From Streptomyces sp. M41(2017) (GTDB lineage Bacteria; Actinomycetota; Actinomycetes; Streptomycetales; Streptomycetaceae), in assembly GCF_002078175.1 (NCBI RefSeq), contig NZ_MWFK01000004.1, forward strand, positions 18,611-82,610: DNA of 64,000 nucleotides, in the 5' to 3' direction. The translations under genes and the position numbers were made by a program. Shown here in pieces: positions 41,190 to 50,047 of this stretch. How positions within the stretch are numbered: position 1 is the stretch's first letter; every line of letters starts with the position of its first letter. The notes below the pieces were generated by a model. The model saw nothing but the letters and a program-made list of their open reading frames with translations, had not been told where the DNA came from and searched no databases.

Positions 41190-42007
41190 CCGGCATCGAA
41201 GAGCTCCTGTCCAGAGCCCTGCTCGTGCGCGAACGCACCGTGCCACACGACGTCGTCCCCCGTCCCACCCCGCGGGCCGCCGACCCCTCCTGCGACGTCG
41301 CCCTCGGACAGGACGACCAGCCCAACGCCGCCGCGCAGGACCTGTACGCGCTGTGCGAAACGCTCGTCCGCCACACGCCCACCGCCACCGTCGTCAAGTT
41401 CGTCACCGACCAGCTGCCCGAACCACGCAGCGCCCTCATCCTCGCCTGTGTCCTGCAGCTGACCGACACCACCGAGGGCGCCCGGTTTTGGTGGCAGTAC
41501 GCGGCCGGCGCCGGACAGGGCGCTGCCGCCTACTGCCTCTACCTCCATCACCTGGCACTGGGGGAGAGTGCCGCTGCCCATTGGTGGCATCAGCAAGCCG
41601 ACGACGTACAGACCCCGCCACAGCCCCCAAGCATCGAAGACAGCAGCTGGAACCCCGCCGAACATCGCATCACCAGCGCTTCGACGGCACAATTCATGCG
41701 CGTCCTGCGTCACCTGGCCAAGCAGACGGTCCGATCCCGACCAGCCAGAGTCAGCAAACTCATGAGCTACATCCCCCAAGCTGTCACCACCGGCTACCTA
41801 CGAGAGCCAGACTCTGAGCTTCCGCTGCCAGGACACGAATTCGTCCGCCGTATCAACGCCCTCCTCGCCGCAGGCGACCACCCCCGGACCTGGTCCAAAA
41901 AAGCCACAGGTTCCACCGGCAGGAAACGAGGCTGCTCTCTTCCCGAGTCCGTCGAAAGGCCCTACGTGCGGGGCGTTCCCGAACAGCTCGGCACGGCGAG
42001 GCGCTGA
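41186..42007 (+). CDS. 273-aa hypothetical protein coupled to the HTH/sigma-like gene
   Basis: GTG overlapping the previous stop. A helical, TPR-like central region (LYALCETLVRHTPTATVVK, ALILACVLQLTDTTEGARFW, AAAYCLYLHHLALGESAAAHW) is followed by a Pro-rich C-terminus. It could act as an anti-sigma or co-regulator. No family recognised. Confidence 0.6.
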   Translation: MTGIEELLSRALLVRERTVPHDVVPRPTPRAADPSCDVALGQDDQPNAAAQDLYALCETLVRHTPTATVVKFVTDQLPEPRSALILACVLQLTDTTEGARFWWQYAAGAGQGAAAYCLYLHHLALGESAAAHWWHQQADDVQTPPQPPSIEDSSWNPAEHRITSASTAQFMRVLRHLAKQTVRSRPARVSKLMSYIPQAVTTGYLREPDSELPLPGHEFVRRINALLAAGDHPRTWSKKATGSTGRKRGCSLPESVERPYVRGVPEQLGTARR

Positions 42008-42398
42008 CGGCGACACACGGTGCCGCACGGCCCGGCCTGGTCCGGCAGAAAGCGAGGAAGCGAAGGCGAAGGGTGTCGTGCTGGCCTCCAGCCCCGCTAT
42101 GAATCTGTCCAGGGCGGAGCTGTTTGGTGTCCCTCAGGAGTGGGCGTGTGTGCCGGAGGCCAGAGACGAGGTCATGTCCTCGGGGTGCGATGGTCGGGTC
42201 GATCCGTGAAAGTGGCGCCATGGAGATCGTCGTGACGCGCGAACTGCGCAAGACTCGTTCCCAGGGTTCCGGGCTGGACGTTTCTGTCTTGGGCATCAAG
42301 GCGGTACACGCGGCGCCCGCCGACGACGGTGACCCTCATGGTCTGCCAGGCAGCCGGACGTGCTGCGGTGAGCCGACAGCGGACATGGAACTGCTGGC
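42008..42398. other. Gap with no convincing gene
   Basis: 391 bp between the convergent 273-aa gene and the ligase gene. Short frames have poor composition. No repeat or strong hairpin was recognised. Confidence 0.4.
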
Positions 42399-43469
42399 CT
42401 ACCGCCCGAGACCGGGCGCATCGTGGCTGCCGCCCACCATGACCCAATGGGAGTGCCCAAGCTGTGCGGACGTGCTCCGATCAGTGAAGTCCTCCTCTTC
42501 ATCGGGGTTCGATGCGGGGACATCGACGGGGGAGAGGTCGGAGCGGGCGCGGTGCCATCGAACGGGGTGGCGCCAGCGCCCGGCGCCATCGCGGGCAACG
42601 TCGACCCCGACCTCGCCGACCACGTCGGGCTGTACGAGGGTGACGTCCAGCGTTTCGCGGCTGCCCCACCCAGCTGAGAACGTCCAGCCCGTCCAGGGAT
42701 GTTCACCGGCTGACACAGTGAGTAGGGGAGCGAGGGTGCTGCTCGCGGCTGCGGCCAGAGGGGTGGTCCGGCCCACGTACTGAAGGTTGCCGTTGGTGTC
42801 GTATCTGGCGAGCAGCACGGTGCGGGGCATCGCGAGAGGGCCGGTGATCGCGCCGGCGATGGCTTCTGTCGTCTCGCGCGGTTTGTATTTCAACCATCCC
42901 CTGGCTCCTGGCCTGTACGGCTCGGTGAGTCTCTTGTAGATCACGCCTTCGATGCCGACGGCTTTCCAGGTGAGCCACTCATTCACGACGTCCTGGTCGG
43001 TGGTCGATGGACACAGCGTCCATGGGGCGGTGAGCCGGCGAGCGGAGAAGACGGATTCGAGGGCGGTCCTGCGGCGCCGGTAGGGCCAGCTGGTGATGTC
43101 GTTGCCGTTCAGGCGCAGGAGGTCGAAGGCGACGAAGTGCGCCGGCCACTTGCTCGCCGCCCGGGCCGCGGCGGGGCCGCGTCTCTGCATCCTGTGCTGG
43201 AGACGTTCGAACGCGAGCCGGCCTTCCTCCCACACGACCAGTTCACCATCCAAGGCGGTCCCGTCGCGCAGCTGCGCGGCCCCGGTCACGATGTCCGGGA
43301 ACGCGGCGCGCAGGTCCGTGCCGCGCCGGGAGCGGAGTTCCATTTTCCCGGCGTCGACGGAGAGCAGCGCTCGGTATCCGTCCCACTTGGGCTCACCCGC
43401 CATCCCCGGGGGCAGGTCAGGCCGGGGGGTGGGGGTGCTCAGCATGGGTTCGGGCAGTGTCCAGGTCAC
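42399..43469 (-). CDS. ATP-dependent DNA ligase
   Basis: 356 aa from GTG (GAAGGGA 8 nt upstream). Motif I EPKWDGYRA supplies the adenylated Lys, then LDGELVVW (motif III), VAFDLLRL, IEGVIYKRL (motif IV) and WLKYKPR (motif V). The C-terminal OB-fold region ends with AGRWRHPVRWHRAR. The size and motifs fit the small LigC/LigD-ligase type of actinobacteria, which seals nicks in repair. A plasmid-borne copy could help telomere or break repair. The upstream part of the frame is low-complexity and is left out. Confidence 0.85.
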   Translation of the reverse strand: MTWTLPEPMLSTPTPRPDLPPGMAGEPKWDGYRALLSVDAGKMELRSRRGTDLRAAFPDIVTGAAQLRDGTALDGELVVWEEGRLAFERLQHRMQRRGPAAARAASKWPAHFVAFDLLRLNGNDITSWPYRRRRTALESVFSARRLTAPWTLCPSTTDQDVVNEWLTWKAVGIEGVIYKRLTEPYRPGARGWLKYKPRETTEAIAGAITGPLAMPRTVLLARYDTNGNLQYVGRTTPLAAAASSTLAPLLTVSAGEHPWTGWTFSAGWGSRETLDVTLVQPDVVGEVGVDVARDGAGRWRHPVRWHRARSDLSPVDVPASNPDEEEDFTDRSTSAQLGHSHWVMVGGSHDAPGLGR

Positions 43470-43507
43470 GCGGTATCCCTTCCACTGCGCGGCTGGCGCC
43501 GTCGCTG

Positions 43508-43852
43508 TCACGGGGGCGATTCCTGCGGAGGGCCCTCGTTCCCGGAGTCGGCGGCCGCGGCTGCCTGGCTCTGCCCCGTGCTCTGGACGCTGTCGCGTCG
43601 TACCCGCTCCAGGTGCTGCAAGGCGACAAGCGGGTCGACGAGCTCCAGGAGGCGTTCCTCGTGTCTGGTCCACATGGAGTCACGGCGTGCAGTGGTCCAG
43701 GTGGTACAGGCTTGCGTCATGAGGTGGGCCAGTGCCATGAGCAGGCGGGGGAGTAGAACGAAGACTGCGATCCATGACGAGAGCCCGCCGATCGCGGCCA
43801 GAGCGCCGCCCGTCAGGGTGCTGAAAGCGTCGTGGAGGGTGGGCCGTTCCAT
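43508..43852 (-). CDS. 114-aa single-pass membrane protein
   Basis: GGAG lies 7 nt before the ATG. A hydrophobic segment (FSTLTGGALAAIGGLSSWIAVFVLLPRLL) is followed by a helical cytoplasmic tail (EERLLELVDPLVALQHLERV) and a Gln/Ala end. Possibly in the same operon as the ligase 38 bp downstream. Confidence 0.55.
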   Translation of the reverse strand: MERPTLHDAFSTLTGGALAAIGGLSSWIAVFVLLPRLLMALAHLMTQACTTWTTARRDSMWTRHEERLLELVDPLVALQHLERVRRDSVQSTGQSQAAAAADSGNEGPPQESPP

Positions 43853-44309
43853 CGTGGGACTCCAAGGGGTGAGGGGGCAGGGCAGGGTGCCTTCACCCGT
43901 TGGTTCGTGGGGGTGGGGCAGGACAGCAACAGGGGCGGTTCAGTTCTTTGGCGGCACTCTGGCGGGTAGCGCAGTAAGCGGCGCAAGTCCTTGAAACTGG
44001 CAGGGCGGACCGGGGCATTCGAGGGCCTGGAGCTCTTGAATGTCTGCCGTCTTGGTGGGTCTGCTGGGTTGGTTACCTGCCTTCAGACCCCGTGGGCGAT
44101 CAGAGGTACACGACCGGTATGCAAGGCGCGCAACCTCGGCCGTGCGAGGAGAGATCTCGACTCGCGTCCCGACCCGCAGACGTCTGACCTGATGCAGCCG
44201 ACGCCCGACGGAACGCCATCTGGCGTCCGCTCCGACTGACGGGGCGCTCAGCCCCCGGGGAAGGGGCCCCGTCGGAGAGCCCAGAAACAAGGGCCATAGA
44301 GTTTCGTTT
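43853..44309. other. Gap without a convincing gene
   Basis: 457 bp between divergent genes. Available frames are Arg/Pro-rich and lack ribosome binding sites. Promoters for both flanking genes are expected here. Confidence 0.4.
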
Positions 44310-44867
44310 GTGACGAAAAGAAGCGCTGGCAACGAGGCGCAGCCAGACGCAGTCGCGGCTGCGTCGCAGCGCCTTCCCGTAGAGGAAGCGATGGTGCGCG
44401 AGCAGCTGGTGGAGCGCAGTTGCGCCTGGTGCGGTGAGCCCGTCGCGTATAGCGGGCGGGGCCGGCCGCCGCGCTTTTGCAGTCCGGTGCACCGGCGGCG
44501 GGCCTGGGAGGTGCGCAGCGCGGAGGAACGCGCCGGCCGTCCGGTGAGCAAGGGCGGCCGCAGTACCGAGCCGGTGCGCGAGATCGTGCAGCGCACCGAG
44601 ACGGTGGTGCGACCCCAGATAGTCCAGGACGCCGGCCGGGGCTCGGCGGCGCCGCGGCCGGCGCAGCGTCTGAGCGGGCAGCCCTACACGCTGCCCGAGG
44701 ACGCGGTCGAGTGGATCGAGGCACTCGCCGCTCTGCGACGGGAAGCGGTGACGAACCCGAAGGTTGCGCCCTTCCGGGAGCACATCGCGAACGCCTGCGA
44801 GAAGACCCTGCAGGTCCTGCGCTCCGAGATGCCCGGCCCGGACGGGACGACGCCCGGCGAGCCGTGA
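44310..44867 (+). CDS. 185-aa zinc-finger protein
   Basis: GTG start. A CAWCGEPV...RFCSPVHRRRAWE motif (about 38-66) is a zinc knuckle of the type found in small actinomycete DNA-associated proteins. A basic linker and a C-terminal helical domain follow (YTLPEDAVEWIEALAALR, HIANACEKTLQVLRSE). Likely nucleic-acid-binding; exact role unknown. Confidence 0.65.
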   Translation: MTKRSAGNEAQPDAVAAASQRLPVEEAMVREQLVERSCAWCGEPVAYSGRGRPPRFCSPVHRRRAWEVRSAEERAGRPVSKGGRSTEPVREIVQRTETVVRPQIVQDAGRGSAAPRPAQRLSGQPYTLPEDAVEWIEALAALRREAVTNPKVAPFREHIANACEKTLQVLRSEMPGPDGTTPGEP

Positions 44868-45040
44868 GCCGCGTCAACGCCCGGGAATGCGGTGGGAGTC
44901 CGCTCTGTTGTAGAGGGCGTGGACGTGAAGGGATAGTGTCCCCGGGCCTCACCTATAGCCCATGAGGAAGATCGTTCGGCTGAAGCCTCATGGAGCCTTT
45001 CGCCGCGTAGGCGACCGCCCTTCACGACCACAGCTCGTAC

Positions 45041-45075
45041 AGCAGCTCCCGACCGGGATCCGGTCGGGAGCTGCT
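45041..45075. terminator. Bidirectional terminator hairpin
   Basis: A 16-bp perfect stem (AGCAGCTCCCGACCGG with its complement) with a 3-nt loop. It lies between the convergent genes 44310-44867 and 45119-45718. Confidence 0.75.
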
Positions 45076-45118
45076 GCATGTAGAGGGTCACGTCATGTCT
45101 CGCGCTGCTCCAGGGCCT

Positions 45119-45718
45119 TCAGTAGATGGAGAGCGGCGGAACGCTGATGGACAGGCCGCTGTCGCGGAGCTTCGCCTGCCACTGGGCTTCGATCTGCGGG
45201 CGCAACCGCCGTATCTCGCGCCAGCCTTCGATGGATTCTGGCAGCTCGCTGCCGCGGGACCAGGCCCCCAGGAGCATCCGTGTTTCGCTCCTGGACAGGA
45301 AAGCGATCTCTGGCAGGGAGTATCCCGGTACTCCGCCGGCTGCGGCGATGTCCACGAGATAGCAGATCTCTGTGATGCGGTGGCGTAGTTCTTCGTCCAA
45401 CAGGAACGACTGCTCGGATCCCAGGACGAGACATATTTTGGTGGCGCTTCGCACCGTGTCTTCATGGGCCTGGTCGACCAGCATGATCGGGTGCTCCAGG
45501 TAGGCGCGCAGAATGTTCTCCACTCCGTGGCGCTGGCGGTCTTCCCGGGTCTTCCTGCCTTCGTCCTCAATAGCGCGCCGTCGTGCCGTTTCAGCATCCT
45601 CCAGGGCTTCCTGTCGGGCCCGCTGAGCTTGGCGCCGGGCGCCGATTCTGCCGATGGTGTCGCCGCTGAGGCCTATGAGGCCGCCAGCGACAACGCTGAC
45701 AACCGTTCCCCACTCCAT
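45119..45718 (-). CDS. 199-aa membrane-anchored helical protein
   Basis: ATG at 45718 puts the membrane helix at the very N-terminus (MEWGTVVSVVAGGLIGLSGD), followed by a charged coiled-coil (RRQAQRARQEALEDAETARR) and a globular part ending WQAKLRDSGLSISV. An ATG at 45763 is an alternative. The layout is a common actinomycete type of unknown role. Confidence 0.6.
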   Translation of the reverse strand: MEWGTVVSVVAGGLIGLSGDTIGRIGARRQAQRARQEALEDAETARRRAIEDEGRKTREDRQRHGVENILRAYLEHPIMLVDQAHEDTVRSATKICLVLGSEQSFLLDEELRHRITEICYLVDIAAAGGVPGYSLPEIAFLSRSETRMLLGAWSRGSELPESIEGWREIRRLRPQIEAQWQAKLRDSGLSISVPPLSIY

Positions 45719-45974
45719 GCGTGCCCCCACGTTGTCGCACTGTCCCACGGCTGTGTCGGTCATCGATTCGTCGTCCGACTGCCCCTGACACTTCACTCAG
45801 CGCGCGCGATATGGCGGATCCGACCGTCTCAACCAGCAACGCGGCGCGTCAGGAGCGTAGCGGGGGCAGGACCGGACACCGACCGGAAAAAGAGCGGCGG
45901 CCGATTCAGGGGGCGGGACCACGGTCAACATCCGTAGAGCCATGATCAAGCGGATCACGTTCTACGGCTGACCC

Positions 45975-46223
45975 TCACTGGTCGCGTTGCCGCCGCTTCT
46001 GCCGGTGGTCCATCCAGAACTGGACCGCTACTTGCGACGCCCCCAAAACGAACGCGTACACGAACGACTCCAGCCACGAGTGACCCGTGAGCACGTGCCA
46101 GACCACGGCGCCGACCGTCCAGACGGCGATCAACAAAGGGGCCAGCACCGCCAACCGAACTGATCGCGGTGTCCCTGACCACCAGACGGCCACTGCGCTC
46201 TTCGCTCCACCCGATGTCCCCAT
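45975..46223 (-). CDS. 82-aa two-helix membrane protein
   Basis: GGGGTG precedes the ATG. Helices LAVLAPLLIAVWTVGAVVW and SFVYAFVLGASQVAVQFWM lead to a basic tail (DHRQKRRQRDQ). Function unknown. Confidence 0.55.
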   Translation of the reverse strand: MGTSGGAKSAVAVWWSGTPRSVRLAVLAPLLIAVWTVGAVVWHVLTGHSWLESFVYAFVLGASQVAVQFWMDHRQKRRQRDQ

Positions 46224-46434
46224 GGCACCCCGAATACCCCGCCCCTCCGAGAGGACCCCATGCCTCGCCTGCGCGTCGAACGCACTGACTGGCCCCGTCC
46301 GGGCCTGTTCCTGACCGACACTCAGCGCCCTAACTGCCGGGATCGCGGCGGCCACGGGGTCCAGGACTGGGATTGCGGTGACGAGATAGGTGATGACGCC
46401 GGCACCGATTGGGCGTAGTGCGCGTGCTGAAATC

Positions 46435-46782
46435 TCATCGGCCGCTGGCTGTTCGTCGTGGTGGGCGGGGCAGGTCTCCGCCGCGGCCAGGTTCGGTGGT
46501 GGGTTCGGCGGCGCTGTGGTGGGCGACGCGCAGTCCGTCGTGGGGCCACCAGAACGTGCGGTGCGACTTCGACGTGGTCCCGTCGGTGTCGATGAGTACC
46601 TGGTAGGCGGTGCGGCCGTCGGGCCAGTCATGCCGGGCGGTCACGCTCGCCCACCTCCAGCTGCCGTTGTGGCGTACCCACAAGGCGGGCGGATCGGTGA
46701 GAGGCCAGGTCCACACCGTCGGCGCCTGGCCGTCGCCCTCCCGCCAGGGCCGTGCTTCCACCGGATTTCCGAGGGCTGTCAT
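46435..46782 (-). CDS. 115-aa hypothetical protein
   Basis: ATG overlaps the stop of the upstream gene (ATGA). A Trp-rich core (TVWTWPLTDPPALWVRHNGSW, then RHDWPDGRTAYQVLID) and HRTFWWPHDGLRVAH suggest a small beta domain; the C-terminus is Pro/Arg-rich. No family recognised. Confidence 0.55.
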   Translation of the reverse strand: MTALGNPVEARPWREGDGQAPTVWTWPLTDPPALWVRHNGSWRWASVTARHDWPDGRTAYQVLIDTDGTTSKSHRTFWWPHDGLRVAHHSAAEPTTEPGRGGDLPRPPRRTASGR

Positions 46783-47054
46783 GGTCGGAGTCCTGTGTCG
46801 GGGTAGATGCGGCGGCGCATGCGTGTGGGGTCGTACCAGTACCAGCCGGAGGGTGACTGGTCGGGGCGCGGCCACAGCAGCAGGCTGTAGGCGAGTCGGC
46901 CAGCGGTTTCGTAGCTGGCGCGGGCGATGCCGGTGTACGAGTCGCCGTCCACGAACAGGTTCACGCGGATCACTTCGTATGGCGAGTACCGATGGACCCG
47001 GGCCGCCCTGTCCGGCGCTGGCGCGGGCTCGGCATCCCGCCAAGAATCGATCAC
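46779..47054 (-). CDS. 91-aa hypothetical protein
   Basis: Likely a leaderless GTG start at 47054 (TAGATT 7 nt upstream). The core RYSPYEVIRVNLFVDGDSYT and AGRLAYSLLLWPRP resemble a small alpha/beta protein. Coupled to the 115-aa gene by ATGA. Confidence 0.5.
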   Translation of the reverse strand: MIDSWRDAEPAPAPDRAARVHRYSPYEVIRVNLFVDGDSYTGIARASYETAGRLAYSLLLWPRPDQSPSGWYWYDPTRMRRRIYPDTGLRP

Positions 47055-47118
47055 GTGTACGAATCTAATGGAAGTGGGAACGGGTGGCGAGTCCGCTGCG
47101 AGGTTGGCCTGTCGCAAT

Positions 47119-47720
47119 GAAGGTTGAGTGATTCTCAGCGAAGGTTGAGCGGCTGCTTCTGGCGGATTCGGTCCTTGTGGCGGGAGACGAGACCCATCGC
47201 CGGTCAGCTGATCGGTGGCAGGAGGGGGACCCGCGCGGCGAGGAACTTCGGGGCCATCTCGCGGTAGCTGTCGGTGATCAGTTCCGCAAGCTCGGTCCAG
47301 TCGGTGTGGTCACCGAGAACGGTGGCGACGACGTTATGGCCCCAGTCGGCACGGAGGAACGGGAACCCACCGGCGGTCAGGCCGAGCAGGTCGTCGACGG
47401 GTACCCGAAAAGTCATCACGACCAGTTCCTGATCTGCGGTCGCATACGAGGCGTAGACCGGGTAGCGATCCACGTCCGGCGTGTAGACATGGACGAACGT
47501 CCGCGTACGGATCCGCCAGCGCACGCCAATCCAGGCTGGTTCCTCGTATGACTCGGGCAGCTGCCGGCAGATCGACCGCGACCGGTTCAGGATCTCCGGC
47601 GGCACGTCTCCAGGACTGGACATGGGCCGACACTAGCGACCGCCGGAGAATTCCGCGCCGGAAGCGGCTGGGCAGAGAAGCCTGCGGTCACCAACCTTCG
47701 CTGAGAATCACTCAACCTTC
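47119..47720. repeat. 29-bp perfect inverted repeats flanking one gene
   Basis: 47119-47147 and 47692-47720 are perfect reverse complements. Each copy contains GAAGGTTG twice. They enclose a 602-bp unit holding only the 139-aa gene below. Immediate flanks show no clear target duplication. A mobile cassette or paired regulatory sites are possible. Confidence 0.75.
47204..47623 (-). CDS. MmcQ/YjbR-like protein
   Basis: 139 aa. ICRQLPESYEEPAWIGVRWR, FVHVYTPDVDRYPVYASYA, and LTDSYREMAPKFLA-like ITDSYREMAPKFLAARV fit the MmcQ/YjbR family, a double-wing DNA-binding-like fold of unknown function. It lies alone between the 29-bp inverted repeats. Start ATG at 47623. Confidence 0.7.
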   Translation of the reverse strand: MSSPGDVPPEILNRSRSICRQLPESYEEPAWIGVRWRIRTRTFVHVYTPDVDRYPVYASYATADQELVVMTFRVPVDDLLGLTAGGFPFLRADWGHNVVATVLGDHTDWTELAELITDSYREMAPKFLAARVPLLPPIS

Positions 47721-47784
47721 CTTGCGCCAGGTCAGAGGTCGCGTCCAGGTCGCCGGAGCGCATCGCCGGCGGCACGCTGGGTGG

Positions 47785-48009
47785 ATGACCAGTGCGCCGG
47801 TCGTTGTGCACCGGCCGTCTCTGTCGGGCGGCCGGCGGGTGAGTGTGCACCGGCACGGGCGTGACGAGATCCTCGGCACCGCATACAGCGATCACGACCT
47901 GGTGGTGTTCCTCTAGGCGGCCGGCATCGCCGACGCCGACGCCGTGCTGGACGATCCGCGCTGGGTTCAGTGGCGGGATGGTCCTGCGCACGAGTGGAGC
48001 GCGGCCTGA
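47785..48009 (+). pseudogene. Small gene with an in-frame amber stop
   Basis: ATG at 47785. Reads MTSAPVVVHRPSLSGGRR, then DEILGTAYSDHDLVVFL, and hits TAG at 47914-47916. The same frame continues sensibly (AAGIADADAVLDDPRWVQW) to TGA at 48007-48009. A single G to T change (GAG to TAG) would explain it. Either a recent pseudogene or a 43-aa product. Confidence 0.6.
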
Positions 48010-48260
48010 CCTGGACCGGTGGGGCCTCTGGTGGGGGCTGTGGTCGGGTCCGTGGTCACCGGTGGGGGTTTCGGTGGGGCGCGTGGTCGGGTCTGTGGTC
48101 GGACCGGTGGGGCCACTGGTGGGGCCAGGGCCGGACCGTCTCAGAGCAAGATTTTTCGGCTCCTGGAGCTCCGTGTGCTGGGGCTATGACCTGCGGTGGT
48201 GGGGGTTGTGGTCGGGTCAAGTAGGTACTGGTGGGGGCTCGTTACCGGAAATTGATGTGC
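48010..48260 (+). repeat. G-rich repeat region before the replication-relaxation gene
   Basis: GTGGTCGGGTC occurs at 48040, 48083 and 48208; GGACCGGTGGGGCC at 48013 and 48101. Many GGTGGGG runs on the + strand give G-quadruplex potential. No gene is supported here. Candidate origin or transfer-origin element. Confidence 0.6.
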
Positions 48261-48460
48261 CTGGTCGGGTTGCTTTGGTCGGCCCCTCCACTCCTACGGT
48301 GAAGGCGAGCCGGCCCTCTTGCCGTCGCCCTGCGGGAGGGGCCGGTTCGTTCCGCACGGGGCGGATATTCGGCGCCACGGCCAGCTGTCACCGGCTGACC
48401 CCGGATCCCGCCCCGTGCGGACGATGACCGAACACCGGGCGCGGGGCATGTGCAGGAGGT

Positions 48461-48656
48461 TGCGCAGTGCGAGCGGGGGATCGGAGTGTTGCGCGGGACA
48501 GACTGCGCAACCGCGGTGGCTGTGCGCAGTCCACGCTGTCACGGTGCGCACCGTCGCCATTGATCGTCGCGTCTGCGCAGTCGGCTCCGGTGGTGCTGTC
48601 AGGGCTGCGCAGTACGGTGATCGCGATCAAGCCACGAATGCGCACGGTCGCGCAGT
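48461..48656. repeat. TGCGCA array spanning the start of the replication-relaxation gene
   Basis: Exact TGCGCA at 48461, 48504, 48523, 48545, 48574, 48606 and 48639, with near copies at 48490 and 48650. T often follows as TGCGCAGT. All but the first are inside the coding sequence. Spacing is irregular (19-43 bp). Confidence 0.7.
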
Positions 48657-50047
48657 CAGGGGCGAGAGGGAGTGGCTTCGGGGTGGGCGGGACGAAGGCG
48701 TATCCGTACGGGTCGACGACCGCAGTGCGCGGGCACGTGCTGGCGGCGCTGGGGGTGCTGAAGCTGGCGACCGCGGACCAGATGCACCGGCTGATGGCGC
48801 CCGGCCACAAGGACAACAAAGGCTTCCGCAACGCCGCCCTGGACCTGGCCCGGCACGGCCTGGTGGTGTCCGAGGGCAGTAGCCGGGACGGCCACAAGAT
48901 CTGGCACCTGACCCCCGTCGGCCTGGACGCGGCCGCCGAAGTCCTGGGACGGCCAGTGGGGGAGATGGGCGGCATCGCCCGCGGTGCGGCGCGCTCGGGG
49001 GCGCCGCATGCGATGGCGGTGAACGAGACGATCATCGCGATCACCCGCACCCCCGCCACGGCGACCCGCCCCGTGCCCCGCCAGCAGACCAGCCCCGCGC
49101 CCGCCACTGCGACCGCCGGACCCGTGCCGCCGGCAGACGCGTCGCCGGGGATCGGATGGGTCGGCTCCTGGTCGACCGAAGTCCCGCTCGCCGCTCCGTC
49201 CAGCCGGAGCGGGCGGGCCGGTGTGCGTGCGGACGCGGTCCTCACGGCGCCGGAGGCCGGCCTGCCGGTGCTGTTCGTGGAGGTCGACAACTGCACCGAG
49301 CCGCCCGAGACGCTGGAGACGAAGTTCGAGAGGTACCTGCGCTACTTCCGCCTGACGACGAAGAGTTCCGTAGGCGGTGAGATGCCGCTGTGGCGCACCC
49401 ACTACCGGCCCTCGCACCGGGACGGTCACCCGCCGCTGGTGTTCGTCTTCAACCCCGGCACCCGCATCGGACCGCAGGCCTTGAAGAACCGCATGACCAC
49501 GGTCCTGAAAGGGACGCGACAGGTCTGGTCCGGGAACTATCAGGCTGACCGCGGCTACGGTATCCCGGTGCCGGAGCGGGACGGCTACTACGACTTCAGC
49601 GACGCCATCCCCGTCCTGTTCACCACCCTGGACCGCCTACAAGCCGGCGGCCCGCACGCATCGGTGTGGTGGCGGTGCGGCCACCGGCAGTGGGAAACGC
49701 TCCCCGACGCGCTCGACAACCCGGCCGACCACCGGGCATGGCAGGCCCGGGACACAGCCCGCCGCGCTCGGCGCGACGAAGAGCTGGCCCAGCGCGAACG
49801 CGAGCGTGAGCGGGCTGAGGAGGAGCGGTGGGCTACGGAGCCGCCCGAGCCGGAAGCCGCGCGCGAGGTCGTGTCGTGCGAGCGGTGCGGGTTGCCGACC
49901 ACCTGCCCCGTAGGCCAGGACGACGCATCGGTCGCTGCGCCCGAGGATGGCTGGCTCTGTCCGGCATGCTCTGCCGCCAGCGCTGACGTCTACCAGCAAT
50001 CGACCCTGCGCCAGGTGCTCTTCGGCAAACGTCGGCGCGGTAAGTAG
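48467..50047 (+). CDS. Replication-relaxation family protein
   Basis: 526 aa from GTG at 48467, supported by AGGAGG 8 nt upstream. The N-terminal 65 residues are encoded by the TGCGCA array and lack structure. A winged helix follows (VRGHVLAALGVLKLATADQM, then ALDLARHGLVVSEG), then the family's core with LFVEVDNCTEPPETLETKFERYLRYF and PLVFVFNPGTR. A coiled charged segment (RERERERAEEERW) leads to a C-terminal zinc ribbon (CERCGLPTTC...CPAC). Replic_Relax proteins are linked to plasmid replication or relaxation. The D/E-x-K-like EVDN...ETKFERY could mark a nuclease-type fold. Confidence 0.78.
   Translation: MRAGDRSVARDRLRNRGGCAQSTLSRCAPSPLIVASAQSAPVVLSGLRSTVIAIKPRMRTVAQSGARGSGFGVGGTKAYPYGSTTAVRGHVLAALGVLKLATADQMHRLMAPGHKDNKGFRNAALDLARHGLVVSEGSSRDGHKIWHLTPVGLDAAAEVLGRPVGEMGGIARGAARSGAPHAMAVNETIIAITRTPATATRPVPRQQTSPAPATATAGPVPPADASPGIGWVGSWSTEVPLAAPSSRSGRAGVRADAVLTAPEAGLPVLFVEVDNCTEPPETLETKFERYLRYFRLTTKSSVGGEMPLWRTHYRPSHRDGHPPLVFVFNPGTRIGPQALKNRMTTVLKGTRQVWSGNYQADRGYGIPVPERDGYYDFSDAIPVLFTTLDRLQAGGPHASVWWRCGHRQWETLPDALDNPADHRAWQARDTARRARRDEELAQRERERERAEEERWATEPPEPEAAREVVSCERCGLPTTCPVGQDDASVAAPEDGWLCPACSAASADVYQQSTLRQVLFGKRRRGK

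Noticed and set aside
43991..44239. 82-codon plus-strand frame
   Set aside because: No ribosome binding site, unusual composition and no homology recognised.
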